The translations under genes and the position numbers were made by a program. A stretch of 64,000 bases of DNA, taken from NCBI GenBank assembly GCA_019722365.1, contig JADFUC010000910.1, positions 23,686-87,685 of the forward strand. Reading direction: 5' to 3'. Each line of letters opens with the position of its first letter. Within the stretch, counting starts at the first letter, position 1. Below are positions 48,421 to 59,692 of the stretch, piece after piece. Under the pieces are notes generated by a model, which was not told where the DNA came from, ran no database searches, and saw nothing but the letters and a program-made list of their open reading frames with translations. This stretch comes from Lithospermum erythrorhizon. Lineage: Eukaryota > Streptophyta > Magnoliopsida > Boraginales > Boraginaceae.

Positions 48421-49220
48421 GTTATTTATCCCTACAAATATAAATTTTATATATCGATCCTCAAAAATTCTAAATTATACTTTTTAAATCATACTGGCTT
48501 AATCACATGAACAAAAATTCAATATACTATATCGATGATCAATTGGCCAATATATTTAGTCATATGAAATAAAATTGCAAAATAATATTTGTATCTCTAT
48601 GGACATCTTGTAGTTGGTATCAGATTCTCTATGAACATCAAATTTTAATTCTACTTCTTTATATTATATTTTAAGAGATATTCGTGATGAAAATATCCCT
48701 TCAAAAAATAAAAATATTAATTAGCAAATTTTTTTGAAGGAGTGTAAGTTTGTACACAGTTTTAGAATGATTTTGAATTAAACATAAAAAGTATATCAAA
48801 TATTTGATAAATCGATTGCATTGTGCATCAGAAGTCTCCTTTATTAGTACCTTATAATAGTGTGAATGTATTAGTATTTCTTCCATTTTTTTAATGCCAT
48901 ATTACCCCTTCTCCTTAAAATTAATTATTTTCATCATATTATTAATTAGTTTTTACACCATTATAGTATTACATCGCTCTCATTCATTGCATGATGTATT
49001 TTCTCTCTTGAAATTGAAAACTGCATTGACACAAATATCATTGCTCTCATTAATAACAAAATTTATTTTGGTTCTTAACCATTGCATGCACTCAAAACGC
49101 ACCTTGGTATTAATTTTCTCATTATATTGGCCATAATTAATAGGATAATTTACTTTGCTCTAGGCTATTCACGCTTTTATAAAGTATATAGATTTAATTA
49201 CTAGCTCAAGTATTTCATAT
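47906..49220. other. AT-rich insert with ATT microsatellites inside the copia integrase
   Basis: The integrase reading stops at 47905 and resumes at about 49221 after a gap of 1.3 kb, with the first half of the integrase core missing. The insert is AT-rich and has no coding signal. Its ends and mobile nature are unclear. Confidence 0.45.
48236..48425. repeat. ATT/TTA microsatellite cluster
   Basis: Long (TTA)n runs at about 48238-48302, including an ATATATAT interruption, and again at about 48389-48421. Confidence 0.9.
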
Positions 49221-49808
49221 ATTGGACAAGTATTTCACCTAAGAAGTTCAATGACTTTTGTGCAAATGAAGGCGTCATACACTAACAAAAAACTGCATAT
49301 GCTCCACAACCATGGTTTAGCCGAAAGGATAAACCGATCCTTAGTTGAGATGGTGAATGCAATGCTTTTGAGTTGCAATTTACCAAATAATCTATGGGGA
49401 GAAGGTTTGTTAACAGCTTGTCATGTATACAATAGATCCCCTCGAATAAGATCAAGGTTTGACCTTATGAACTAGGGAAAGTCTAGACATATAAGCATGA
49501 GACATGCTTATGTTAGGGAAGTGATCGGAAATAGAGTGGTGACCATGACCTATCTTAAGACTGGGATAACTTGTGCCGCTTCGATGAGAAAATTATGGTT
49601 TTCTTTTAATGTTCTCTATTTACTATGGATCAACATATGGCAGTATATAATAGTGTGAGGAGTTGAAGAAAGGTTGTTGTATGAAAAAGTGTTTGGGTGT
49701 GCGATGATTCATGTTCTAGCAACTATGGGTTATAAGTTCAATCTTCGAGATACTTTCCAATTGGCTGGGCTTTGAGTTGTTTGGACTAATTGAAGGTTCA
49801 AAGCGAGA
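49221..49808 (+). pseudogene. Copia integrase C-terminal remnant
   Basis: After a frameshift (KKFNDFCANEGVIH-like) the frame 49251-49475 reads HGLAERINRSLVEMVNAMLLSCNLP and LWGEGLLTACHVYNRSPR, the integrase end of Tork-type copia. The following 330 bases are not recognised. The sequence is cut by a gypsy element at 49814. Confidence 0.75.
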
Positions 49809-49813
49809 GCCAG

Positions 49814-50325
49814 TGATGATCTGGTCCGGTTTTGGTACTGGGCTTGATCACAAATCCTCCAAGTCGAGCTTTGATAAGCCTGGATCCAAATGAGAGTTCC
49901 TACAAAACAAGGACCGGTTGCCCGGTCGGAAAAAATACAACGATCAAGTCATTAAATGATCGAAAGAGTTTAGTATATGAAAAAGAGAGTATTTGGGTAT
50001 CAAAGAGAACTTACTTGATTTGGCCTCAAGGTTTACCTTTTATAGTTTACTCGGATTTCATTATCGATTAATGATTATCGACTCATTATGGACTAAGTAA
50101 TTAGGGACTTAATTACCTCTTTAATGCAGCCGAATCACACCATTAATCCTCTAACGGTCCTCCTTTCTTCTTTACCGAGCTAGGTGGCTTGACCCATTTA
50201 TTTTGGGCCTTGCAACCTGGGCCACCCAGGTCCACTTATTCGGTTCTTGTCCCTGATCCATCTTTGAAGGATCCAATCTTGTTGGGCTAGTCTCTGGATT
50301 AGCCCATTTAATTTTGGGATTATCA
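49814..50325 (-). repeat. 3' LTR of the Tat-like element
   Basis: 512 bp, TGATGATCTGG to GATTATCA as read on plus. It lacks about 37 bp present in the other LTR near 55280-55320. On the minus strand a purine-rich tract (GTCTGGGGGCAAA) sits just inside it at about 50326-50338. Confidence 0.88.
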
Positions 50326-50359
50326 TTTGCCCCCAGACCTGCACATTTTCTATGGGTCG

Positions 50360-51590
50360 GATCTTAAATATGAGTGGGTCTCTTCAATTCTGTGTACCAA
50401 ACAATGAATTATCATTTTTCTACCTATTCGCCTTCCACTATCAAAGACGTATCAGTCCCCCAACTTCCTTCTCTCTACTTTCCCCCAAATCAATTGCGAA
50501 GAAACCCTCCTCTTGGAGAAGTGTCTGCGCCGAGCCTCCAGAATGCTACCCCGAGGTCCCCAGACTTGGGACTAATACACCTCCGAGCCTAGAGGGACAC
50601 CTCTCATCCTTCTCGCCCCTATTGGGTCAAGGCCAAGGTCCTCTGCCCTCGGCCAACCAGATTCCAAGTGTTGTTCTTGTGGGTGCCGGCGGGCAACATT
50701 CTGCCACCGTTGTTCTGGAACTGAAGGATCATTGTGGTGTTGGCTTGGCAACTCCTCAAACTCCTTCCTCGGTCCCCCTCCAAGCTCCAAAGTCTGTGAG
50801 CCTATGAGTCAAGCTATGCCTCTGTCTGGGACTTCTCTTCCTCCCCGGAAATGGATGGGGTCTCCTCTTGCTAGTTCTCGGTCGTCACAGTCCCCTCCTT
50901 CGTCTTCTGCTGTTTCTAATAATGCAGAGCTGATTTCTTCCCTCTCCATCTTGGGAGATAAGGTATGGCGCTTTCCGCCTCCTGTTTTGTCTATTTTGTT
51001 TCTCCCTTGACCCCCTTGCTCCTTTGTAGTTCTTTCAGTCTTCAAGGAGTGGAAATTTAGTCTTACAAGGAATTTTTGTCCTCCTATGAGGAGGCTAGTA
51101 GGTCCTCCTGACAGGCTGGTCAGCTGGAAAGGGAACTGAAGGCCCTAAAGCAGGAGAAGGCTCGTGAGGAAGGTGTCTTGCAACGTCTCCTCAGAAACCT
51201 GACGGGTGAGCACACCACCCTTCAAGAGAAGAATGTTGCCGGTTCCCTCCACATTGTGGCCATGAAAGCCGAGCTAGAGGGCATGAGGGCCAAGAGGGAC
51301 TTTGCGCTGAAGGAGAGAGATATCCTTCGCGTTGGCCGGGATGAGATGCTACAGACCCATGATCACCTATTGGACCAGCTAACAGAAAGCCAACGCCAGG
51401 CCCAGATCATGGAAGCCACCTTGGAAGGTGCCCGGACCACTGAGGGGCTGGGTGAACTGGTGCGGACCTCTGACGTGGGTGGCGACCTACTCTTTTAGCA
51501 CTTCTCCCATGCCTTGGATAGGACCATTCGGGCACTCTGTGACTCGCTAAGAGATGATGTCTCCTCTCCCGATCCCCTTGACTTGTGATT
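50360..51590 (+). pseudogene. Antisense extra ORF of the Tat-like element (coiled coil)
   Basis: Plus-strand frames, opposite to gag-pol, read a Pro/Ser-rich part (50352-50807) and then a long heptad-rich segment from 51061: FLSSYEEASRSS, a stop, LERELKALKQEKAREEG and continuing to 51498, with Leu/Glu/Lys/Arg periodicity typical of a coiled coil. An LDRTIRALCDSLRDD-like end follows the stop at 51496-51498. Extra ORFs opposite to pol have been reported in plant Tat gypsy elements; the function is unknown. Here two or more stops or shifts interrupt it. Confidence 0.65.
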
Positions 51591-51849
51591 CAGCTGCCCC
51601 ATACAAACAAATAATAGTGTTTTTGAATATTTCCACTTTTTTTCCTTTTGTACTATGCTCATCTCTTGCCTGTAGCGTTTGAGCTTTTTAGTTCTATTTT
51701 ATGTCTGTTTGGTACTTACTCCTCCATGTTCGCAGGGGCTCACCTTCGGACCCTTGGGTCAGGGGAAGACCTCAGCCGCTTACTCTTCAATGTGTGGAGA
51801 CTGTAGGTACGCCTTCAATTCCTAAAAGGACTCCTTACATTCCGGAGTC

Positions 51850-52678
51850 TATTCAAAATCTCTCCCATTTTTATGGCCTTGAAGGAGGGCAAGCTCCGGT
51901 CGCCTGTGCGAGATATGAACCTGGTCAAGGTAGCAATCCTCCCCATCAATCTCTGCACCTCCTTCTATGTTTGTGGGCTCTGCATGGCCTGCACGGCTGC
52001 TATCTTGTCGGGATTGGGCTCAATTCCCCTTTGGCTGATCATATAACCAAGGAATTTGCCGGAGGTCACTCCGAAGACACACTTGTCCGGGTTGAGCCGC
52101 AGGTTGTACTTCCGCAAATTTTCAAAGCTCTCCCGGAGGTTAGCCTCGTGGTCTGCTGCCTCCCGACTTTTGATAAGCATGTCATCCACGTAAATTTCCA
52201 TGTTCCGACCAATCTGGGTGGAGAACACCTTATTGACCATCCTCTGGTACGTGGCTCCAGCATTCTTCAAGCCGAAGGCCATGACCTTCCAACAATAGAT
52301 GCCATACTCCGTTACAAATGCGGTTTTCTCTACATCCTCCTCAGCCATGAATATTTAGTGGTACCCTCGGAAAGCATCCAGGAAATCCACCACTTTGTAC
52401 CCTGCGCTTGAATCAACCAGTCTATCAATGTTGGGCAAAGGATAGCAATCCTTCGGGCAGGCCTTGTTGATGTTGGTGAAGTCCGTACACATCCGCCAGG
52501 TCCCATTGGGTTTTGGGACCAACACCACGTTGGCCAGCCAAGTAGGAAACAAGAGATCCCGGATTGCATTTGCCCTTAGCAGCTTGCCTACCTCCTCACG
52601 GATGGCTTCCTCCTTTTGCTTGACTGGCTTGTAGTGCGGGTCAACATACAGCCGGTGGACCGACACGGCCGGATCCAC
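51850..52678 (-). pseudogene. Gypsy reverse transcriptase (partial, stop-interrupted)
   Basis: The frame 52678-52355 has VVLVPKPNGTWRMCTDF, KDCYPLPNIDRLVD and FLDAFRGYH. A TAA at 52357-52355 replaces the usual Gln codon, and the frame goes on with IFMAEEDVEKTAFVTE, FGLKNAGATYQRMV and the catalytic YVDDMLIKS. A second stop follows QAMQSPQT at about 51964, then KEVQRLMGRIATLTRF, after which the match ends near 51850. Confidence 0.88.
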
Positions 52679-53229
52679 CCCTCGTCATATCTTTAGCTCA
52701 CAAGCGAAGATATCCCGGTACTCCTGAGGACTCGGATAAGCATGGCCTCATGCTCTGCCCCCAGTGTTGTGTCTATCTTGAAAACCTTCTTCGGATCCCT
52801 CTCATCGAACGGGATACTCCGAATCTCCTCGTGCGGCCGCCCCTTCTTAGGGCTCTCCTCCGGTACTTCTAGGGTACAAACATTCCGGTTTCTGGGCCCA
52901 TCGGCTCCTCGGATGTGGTTCCCACCTCCACCTAGGCCTTTATCTACTTTGTTGGGGCTAGATAAGAACCGTGTGCCTTCTTTTGGCTCCCCTGTATCTC
53001 TCCGGTCCCATACCATGTGGGAAACTTCAACTTGAGGTGAATGAGGCCCCATCTGTCATGTCCAAAATGGTGAACTCCATCACCCTTGTGGCCTGCTATG
53101 TGTGCTTTCCTATTGTAACCATGAGGTTTGAAACTCTGAACGAGCTTACTGTATTCCCAGTAAACCCCACAACCGGAGTGGCCACTGGTCTGATCTACGC
53201 CTGACTCATCCCCAACTTAAGATACACAT

Positions 53230-53541
53230 CTAGGAAGAGGATGACCACCGAGCTACCAACATCCGTCCCACCTCGAAGTTGGCTATCACCGGAGTGATGA
53301 CCAGAGGATCCTCGTGTGGGCACTCTATCCCCTCAAAATCCTTCCGGGAAAAGGACAAATCTAGGAACTCAGGGCGTGCCCCTACGGTTACGACATATAT
53401 GTCCCGCTTGGCATATGCCCGTCTAGCGCTCCCAGAATCTCCCCCTCCGCTTCTGCCCCCAGAGATGACATTTACTCTTCCGGTAATGTTGGGAGGTCCA
53501 TCCGGGGATCCTGACCTGTCCCTGTCGAAGCGCCGATTCAC
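53230..53541 (-). pseudogene. Gypsy protease-region fragment
   Basis: The minus frame contains GRVNVISGG and the IECPHEDPLVITPVIANFEVGRMLV stretch that precedes the Asp-protease site in Tat-type gypsy. The DTGSS motif itself is lost to a frameshift after MLVARW. Confidence 0.75.
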
Positions 53542-53689
53542 ACTCTAGGTCTCCTTGTGGATATAATCCTTCAACTGCCCCCACTGAATGAGCTTCTCTA
53601 TCTCGATCTTCAGGTGCCGGCAGTCATCGGTATCATGCCCGTGATCTTTGTGGTACTGGAAGAACTTGCTCATATCCCTCTTGGTCTGG

Positions 53690-54990
53690 GAGGTCTTCTA
53701 CCGAGGTGGCCGTGGTAACAGCCGCCTGTCTTCAATTTCTAGGAACACATTCCCGGCTGAGGTCTTCAAGGGGGTCAGATACTCGATTTTTCCCTCCTTT
53801 ACCCCCTTCCTTTTCCTCGGATCGCCCTGGAGGCGAGAGAAGGCACTCCCCCTCGGCAGATCAGTCCGGGAGTAGGCTTTATTAGGTGCCCGGATCCTGT
53901 CCAAGGCGCTTTGCCTTCTGGGCTCGGGGCTCCGTCGCCGGTGATCGTCTACCGGACGCTTTCCTCTGCCCTTCTCAGCCCTCTTCTCTGCCTCCTCGAT
54001 CTGAATGTATTTGTAGGCCCGTTCATTGACCTCCTCCAAATCCTGGGGCTGCCTCTTGAGGAGTGACTCCTTGAACTTGCTCAGCCGCAAGCCCTCCACA
54101 AAGGCAATCACATCAATCTTTTGATTGGCCCCGGGTATCAGGTTGAACTCCGTTTGAAATCGCTCCTGGAAGGAAGCGATTGACTCGGTCTCCCTCTATC
54201 TGATGGTCATTAGGGAGTGCTCATCCTTATCCTGCCGGACCCTCCCCACATAGGTCCTGGTGAACCAGTTTTTAAGCTCCTCGAAGGATGTAATGCACCC
54301 CTCTGGCAACCGGTTGAACCACTTTAGTGCTGGTCCGGCTAGGCTGGCCGGGAAGGCCCTGCAGTAAACCCTGATGTCCGGCTGGTGAAAAGACATCTGG
54401 GACTGGAACTCCGCAATGTGCTCCTCCAGATCCGTCTTCCCCGTGAACTTGGTAAACGCATGGACTATCAACATTTCTGTCATGTGGTGCCCCTTATATC
54501 GGGCGAGACGGGAGTTACCAGTGCTAGTTCTGTGTTAGTCCCCGCCTCGTCTGTCCGGAAACTCTCACAGAGAGAGCTTCCACCTCCTACTGTAAGGCTG
54601 CCACTACATCTGTAGGAGAAGCGGGGCCCGCTGCTTCGTGTGTTGTGGCCTCATGGCGACTTTGCTGCCCCGTTGCCAGCTCATTCCCTCTCCATACTAG
54701 GGAAGTGTGGGTGTAGGTCTCCTCTCCATCCTCTGTTGGGGGAGTTGCTCCCGGAGCTACTACATCACGCTAGAAATGATGGTCCCCGTCATCTCATGGA
54801 TTATCCCAGATATCTCCGGTAGGTGTTGATTTCCCACCTCAAGCACGGTTCCCCCAGTCCGTAGGTTGACTGGTTCGGGGATATAGGGTGAGGCATCATT
54901 CTACGGCTGATCATGGGGATCATCCCGGTTGAGGCCGTCGTTTCCCTGAAGGTTGTTGCCGTTACTCCCATTTGTTTCCATGATAATAGT
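53690..54990 (-). pseudogene. Gypsy gag of the Tat-like element
   Basis: The gag likely starts at ATG about 54980 (METNGSNGNN). The Retrotrans_gag core is at 54483-54196 (CRAFPASLAGPALKWFNRLP, FEELKNWF) and continues in another frame at 54111-53698 (AFVEGLRLSKFKESLLKRQP and a basic tail). At least three interruptions are visible. Confidence 0.82.
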
Positions 54991-55021
54991 TGAAAATGTG
55001 TGGGTGATGACTTTCTTAATG

Positions 55022-55045
55022 CAAGTCTCCTACTATGGTCGCCAA
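55022..55045 (-). other. Primer-binding site of the Tat-like element
   Basis: TTGGCGACCATAGTAGGAG on the minus strand directly follows the 5' LTR. The TGGCGACC core fits a tRNA-Arg or similar primer. Confidence 0.6.
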
Positions 55046-55594
55046 TGATGATCTGGTCCGGTTTCGGTGTTGGGCCGGATCACAAATCCTCCAAGTCGAG
55101 CTTTGATATGCCTGGATCCAAATGAGAGTTCCTACAAAATAAGGACCGGTTGCCCGGCCGGAAATACTCCGACGATCAAGTCAGTAAAGGATCGAAAGAG
55201 TTTAGTTTCTGAAAATAGAGTATTTGGGTATCAAAGTGAATTTACTTGATTTGGCCTCAAGGTTATCTTTTATAGTTGACTCGGATAGTTACTTTGGTCG
55301 AGCCTTGATGGCTCTTTCATTATCGATTAATGATTAGCGGCTCATTATTGACTAAGTAATTAGGGACTTATTTACCTCTTTAATGTAGCCGAATCAAGCC
55401 GTTAATCCTCTAACGGTCCTCTCTTCTTCTTTACCGAGCTGGGTGGCTTGACCCGTTTATTTTGGGCCTTCGCACCTTGGCCCACCCATGGAATTCAGAT
55501 CCATTTATTCGGTTCTTGTCCCTAATCCATCTTCGAAGGACCCAATCTTGTTTGGCCAGTCTCTGGATCAGCCCATTTAATTATGAGATTATCA
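55046..55594 (-). repeat. 5' LTR of the Tat-like element
   Basis: 549 bp, highly similar to 49814-50325, with an extra segment near 55280-55320 (GTTACTTTGGTCGAGCC). Confidence 0.88.
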
Positions 55595-55599
55595 GCCAC

Positions 55600-56371
55600 T
55601 GTCTCGTATTCCGAAACTTGTTTGGTAGAAAGTGAGATCGGGACTAGGTCGGGAGTTATTACGTCCCGACCTAAGTAACGACATCGGGGAAATATTAGTC
55701 TAGAGAAAGTTAGGGACTTGTTCGGGAGGTGTACGTGTCGCGACCCAAGTCCCGAAGTGGCAGTTTCTACAGATTGAAGTTTTCAAGCATTTCATTTCAA
55801 AAGGTATCCGTTGGTTGATGATATTTGGTGTTTAAACAAGTGCCTTAATGCATATTTTTATGGTTTTAAGACATTCTAAGTGTGACACTTGTACACCTAA
55901 GATCAAAAGGACTTTGGGAATCAATTTGTGAAGTGATCTTATGTAGAAAGCAAGGAAGAAAAAATAAAGAAACAACTTTTCTGAAAAGTTGCTCTTCTTC
56001 TACTCTCAAAAATAGCCACGAATTTTCTGCAACTCATACAAGTAGTATCAACCTTTCAAATTCTTGTCTTATCTACTGAGACCATTCCTATACTGGAAAT
56101 AGTTCTTCAGGATAATTCCTGGGGGAATGATTTAAGGAAGTTAGTTATTTTATCATTGTTGTATTTTAGTGTTCTTGTTGGTTGTACTTCAAGTTTGTAA
56201 TCAAGTGTTGTATTGTGAAGATTGAAAGAAAGATACATTGTATTCTTGCTATTGTTATTATTGTTCAACATATACAAATAGAAATTTGTCCAATCTACAA
56301 TCGATATTGGTGGAAGTTCAACAATTCATTCAAGTCTTGTGACAAAACTAAACATCTTTGACGCTGATTAA
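55600..56371 (+). other. Probable copia LTR/leader upstream of gag
   Basis: Past a GTCCCGAC-rich stretch (55640-55760), sequence from about 55840 has an LTR-like character: AATAAAG near 55966, and a TTGTATTCTTGC leader before the gag. Ends were not resolved. Confidence 0.35.
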
Positions 56372-57360
56372 TTGGCGCGATTTGATGGGAATGACTTTGA
56401 TCGTTGGCAAGATCGATTCAAATGGGTTGGTACATCCATTGGATGTTTCTATATTCTCAGTAACAATTTGGAGCCAAGTCCCGAGATCACTCTAGAGATG
56501 GATGAACATCAAAAGAAGGCTGCCTGGTTACTATTGCAAAAAAGGGAAAATGATGAAGTGATGTGTAGATGATACATTCTGAATTCACTCTCAAAGACGC
56601 TCAACAACAGATATAGGCCAATGAAAATGGCAAGAGAGATTTTGGATCCACTAAATAGTACTTTAATCTCAAAAAAGGTAACGATCGCTTCATTGGTGTA
56701 AATTATTTTGATCATAAATTTGATCCTAATAAATTTGGTGCACTTGACGTTTATATTGCAAAACTTGCAGAGTTGAATATTGTAGTTCCTGATGTAATAC
56801 TAGTTGGTGCAATTCTTTCAAAGTTACCACCATCTTGGAATTCTTATCGTAAAAAGATTTGTTGTTCTAATGAAACTTTTATGGTGGAACAATTGACTAC
56901 TAATAGGCAAGTTGAGATTGAGAATCGTTCCAGGGAAGTGAAGCTTGGATGTCAAAAAGACAACTTTGTTTGGTGAAAAATCCAATCACTTCAAAGGAGA
57001 GAAGAAAGAGTTTAAAAGATCCTCTAGTCTAAAGAAGGATCACCCCTATTTTCATTGTGGAAAGAAAGGACACTACATTCATGAGTGTAGATACATGAAC
57101 AAGGGCAAGAATATGGCGAAGAATCCAAACAATGCAAGCAACAATCAATCACGTGATGTGAATATGGTTGAGGCTGAGGATTCTATTATTGCAATGGTCA
57201 CTGAAGTCAACATGACAACCATTGAAGTGACTAAGGATTGGTGGTTGGATTCTGGAGCAACCATTCATGTGTGCAACAACAAAAGTTTGTTCAAGACTTA
57301 CAATGATGTAAGTGATGATGAAGAGATTCTCATGGGAAACAATGCAAGTGCTAAAGCTCA
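56372..57360 (+). pseudogene. Copia (Tork/TAR-like) gag and protease, truncated
   Basis: The gag begins RFDGNDFDRWQDRFKW at 56375 and is shifted several times (56575-56940). Then a long clean frame, 56945-57360, gives the basic linker, a zinc knuckle and the protease start DWWLDSGATIHVC with its catalytic Asp. The knuckle reads YFHCGKKGHYIHEC: the first Cys is Tyr (TAT for TGT), so it should not bind zinc normally. The frame is cut at 57360 by 30 bases identical to a gypsy LTR end. Confidence 0.82.
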
Positions 57361-57390
57361 AGGGCGGCCGACCTGGGGCGGGTCGTTACA
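57361..57390 (+). mobile_element. 30-bp gypsy LTR terminus scar
   Basis: These 30 bases are identical to the last 30 bases of the solo LTR at 4572-6996 (6967-6996), ending GTCGTTACA. They abut copia protease on the left and RPA-like flanking sequence on the right. Confidence 0.85.
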
Positions 57391-58260
57391 AGTTCTCTAT
57401 TGACATTATGACTATCGGCCTATACATAAAGTTTTGATTCATTATATTACAATATTTATAAGTATACATGTTTTGTTAAAATCAGGTTATTCATGATTAC
57501 CTTAGGCGGGAAACTACTTCTTTTTTACATAGCAGGCAGGTGTATTGAATGCCATCAGAAATGTTTATTTTTAAAAAGCAGTTGCTACAGCCGACATAGA
57601 ACAATTTTTGATCTTCTTCATGTAGTTGGAGGAAACCACTAATCCAGTAGTCGCGACACTATATGATATGTTGTATATATATACAATTAGCTAAAATGAG
57701 TTTAATAAGTTGAATTAAGAATGCATATTGTACACGTATTTGTTACTCACATTGATTTTGAATTTCGGCTACAACTGTATGTTACATTAGATCCGGCCAC
57801 GAACCATATACCACATAGGTATTGATTCGTCCTCAGCGGTGTAGCAGTGCGCATCATACTGTGCTCCGAACCTAAAAGCGTTTTAGTTTGGAAGGTTATA
57901 AAGTATTTATTAGACTTGTTATATTTTATTAATTAAAATGATCAATGAAGAAACGTTACCATGATTTTAAATGCATTGCGCCTTGACCGGAGGTCTGTGA
58001 ATGATGAACTATTTTGCTCGCATGGAAATCATTGTCCCAAGAAGATAGCAAATAAGTGTTATTTATTACAGAAAATTTAAATTGAACTTTAAAATATATA
58101 TGCTATTAAAGTAACCTCCATATCTTTGCTTTTGTGATTTTAAACCTTTGACTCTGACAGCGTTATGGTTTTTGAAGGCTGCGGAAGAGAGATGGGGCTA
58201 CGGATGATGTTAGTTCGCCCCATAGAGTTAATTGTATTGCCTTCATCCTGCATTAATTTT
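57391..58260 (-). pseudogene. RPA70-like (replication protein A large subunit) fragment
   Basis: On the minus strand, 58249-58138 reads MKAIQLTLWGEL and then, after frameshifts at A-runs, NAVRVKGLKITKAKIW, the OB-fold B region of RPA70-type proteins. At 57660-57520 it reads DYWISGF, YVGCSNC, YTCLLCKKEVV, the zinc ribbon (CX2C...CX2C) of OB-fold C. Segments between (57760-58075) are partly open but unassigned. RPA70 binds single-stranded DNA; plant genomes also carry RPA-like genes in Helitron transposons. The N-terminal domains are missing and frames are broken, so this is a pseudogene or transposon relic unless the homopolymer shifts are errors. Confidence 0.65.
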
Positions 58261-58456
58261 CATATGAATAATATAATGTTGGAATTGTATAGAGATACAC
58301 TATATGTGAAGTTAGTATTGAAATAAGTGAATGTTGGTTTTAAAACTACTTGACGTCAACTATTTTGAAATTGTGGGCATTGTTTGCTTTCATTATCAGT
58401 ATTAACGTACCTCGAGTCTCGACTTTTCAACATAATGCCCATAATATCTATAAGTG

Positions 58457-59000
58457 TAACGATCCATAGTCGGCATACGAGGTTAGAATCGTCAATCCAC
58501 GGACACAGTCCTTTGTCGATGGATGACTCGAGTTTACAAGAACCACTTTGTTCTTAAAATAAACCAATAAAACAAAGATACCTCACGAAAAGAGCAGTTT
58601 AAAGAAGAAAGCGATCCATCGTGGTATTTGCTAACCACACAAAACAGCTTGACAACTGATGAAGCCAAAGTACAAAATGTAAATATACAATCGACATCCC
58701 AAGAAATGGCCTGATATAGACATCAAAACTACAGCAAAAACAGCTCGCCCATTTGTGAGGATCTATTTTATGCTTTCTTGTTCAATCCGATCATACGAGG
58801 CGAATGAAATGACGATCGCCCACGCATCGGCTTTGGCACAAATAAAATGCGCTTTATAGTGAATAGGGTGTAAAGGCTACTTGAAACTTAGTGAATACTT
58901 ATCTCGAGAGTGGAAATTAAGCGTATAATTCGGGGAGGCAAGCGACATTAGACATAATTTATAGGTTGACTTATTGTTGCACTAAATAAACTAAAAAGAT
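58457..59000 (-). mobile_element. Gypsy LTR fragment (opposite orientation)
   Basis: TGTAACGATCCATAGTCGG at 58457 and the following CCACGGACACAGTCC, TCGATGGATGAC, CCATCGTGGTATTTGCTAAC phrases line up with the reverse complement of the 3' end of the solo LTR at 4572-6996 (TGTAACGACCCG, TCGATCGATGGAT, CCATCGTGGTGAACTAAC). Its right end is not clear. Confidence 0.65.
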
Positions 59001-59612
59001 AAATAATAAATAACTTATAAGTTAATTTATAAAGATAACAATGATGCACATAACTATAATTTTAAATAGTGTAAATTCATCTCGATATACGTATTAAATT
59101 GAGATTTATAATTTGCGAAATGATGTAGAGTGACGTGAGTTGTCTTTGAAATTAGAATAGTAGGAACAAGTAGCGGTTTACTCCACTGTGAAGTGGTATA
59201 AAGTTGATTTGATCACATTAGCGATGCCAGTTAAATAAAAGAAACTTAAAGTTCTTGATTTAATTAAAGGTAGGTGGCGCGAAAGTTCTTTGATCCCAAA
59301 ACTAATGTCTCGTTTAATTTCATTGAGTTAAGATTTAGCGGAAACATTGGTTCGAGGATCAAAGTACAAGCTTTGTGTCATTCTGAAGCCCATCTTCTGA
59401 TGACACTATTAAAAACCAAAATGCAACTTAATACCATATATTATCGCCACCATTTCTACAATTTTCTCCATATTAAGTTACAAATAAACAATCCAAATTC
59501 GAAACCTCCGTATACTTCCCCATAATGTGCTTTCATTATATTATTGTTGTTTGCACATTTGTTTACATTTCTATTAGTCATTGACCTAGCAACATGTAGG
59601 AGCATACTCCAC
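59001..59612 (+). promoter_or_regulatory. Upstream region of the first dehydrin-like gene
   Basis: AT-rich. An ACGTG core at 59133-59137 could act as an abscisic-acid response element, about 560 bases before the start, but single cores are weak evidence. No other gene is seen. Confidence 0.3.
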
Positions 59613-59620
59613 TATAAATA
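59613..59620 (+). promoter_or_regulatory. TATA box of the first dehydrin-like gene
   Basis: TATAAATA in the context CCACTATAAATA, 73 bases before the ATG at 59693. The paralog at 62287 has the same context and spacing. Confidence 0.75.
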
Positions 59621-59692
59621 AAAAACGGTAGTATGATATAATCATCTAAGTACATTGTCAAGTTGAACAAATTAAATCATCAAACGCCAAAA

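Larger units (their letters stand above)
49814..55594 (-). mobile_element. Tat-like gypsy retrotransposon, deleted in pol, with an antisense ORF
   Basis: LTRs of 512 and 549 bp begin TGATGATCTGG and end GATTATCA. They are flanked by GCCAG (49809-49813) and GCCAC (55595-55599), a 5-bp duplication with one mismatch. The coding strand is minus: gag, protease and the first part of reverse transcriptase. RNase H and integrase are absent. Between the RT and the 3' LTR a plus-strand coiled-coil frame occurs, an arrangement known from Tat-lineage elements. It cannot move by itself. Confidence 0.88.

Noticed and set aside
48236..48425. CRISPR-like or regulatory array
   Set aside because: Simple trinucleotide microsatellite with no spacers.
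51701..52411. 236-codon plus-strand ORF
   Set aside because: Mostly antisense to the gypsy reverse transcriptase; only sequence below about 51850 is outside it.
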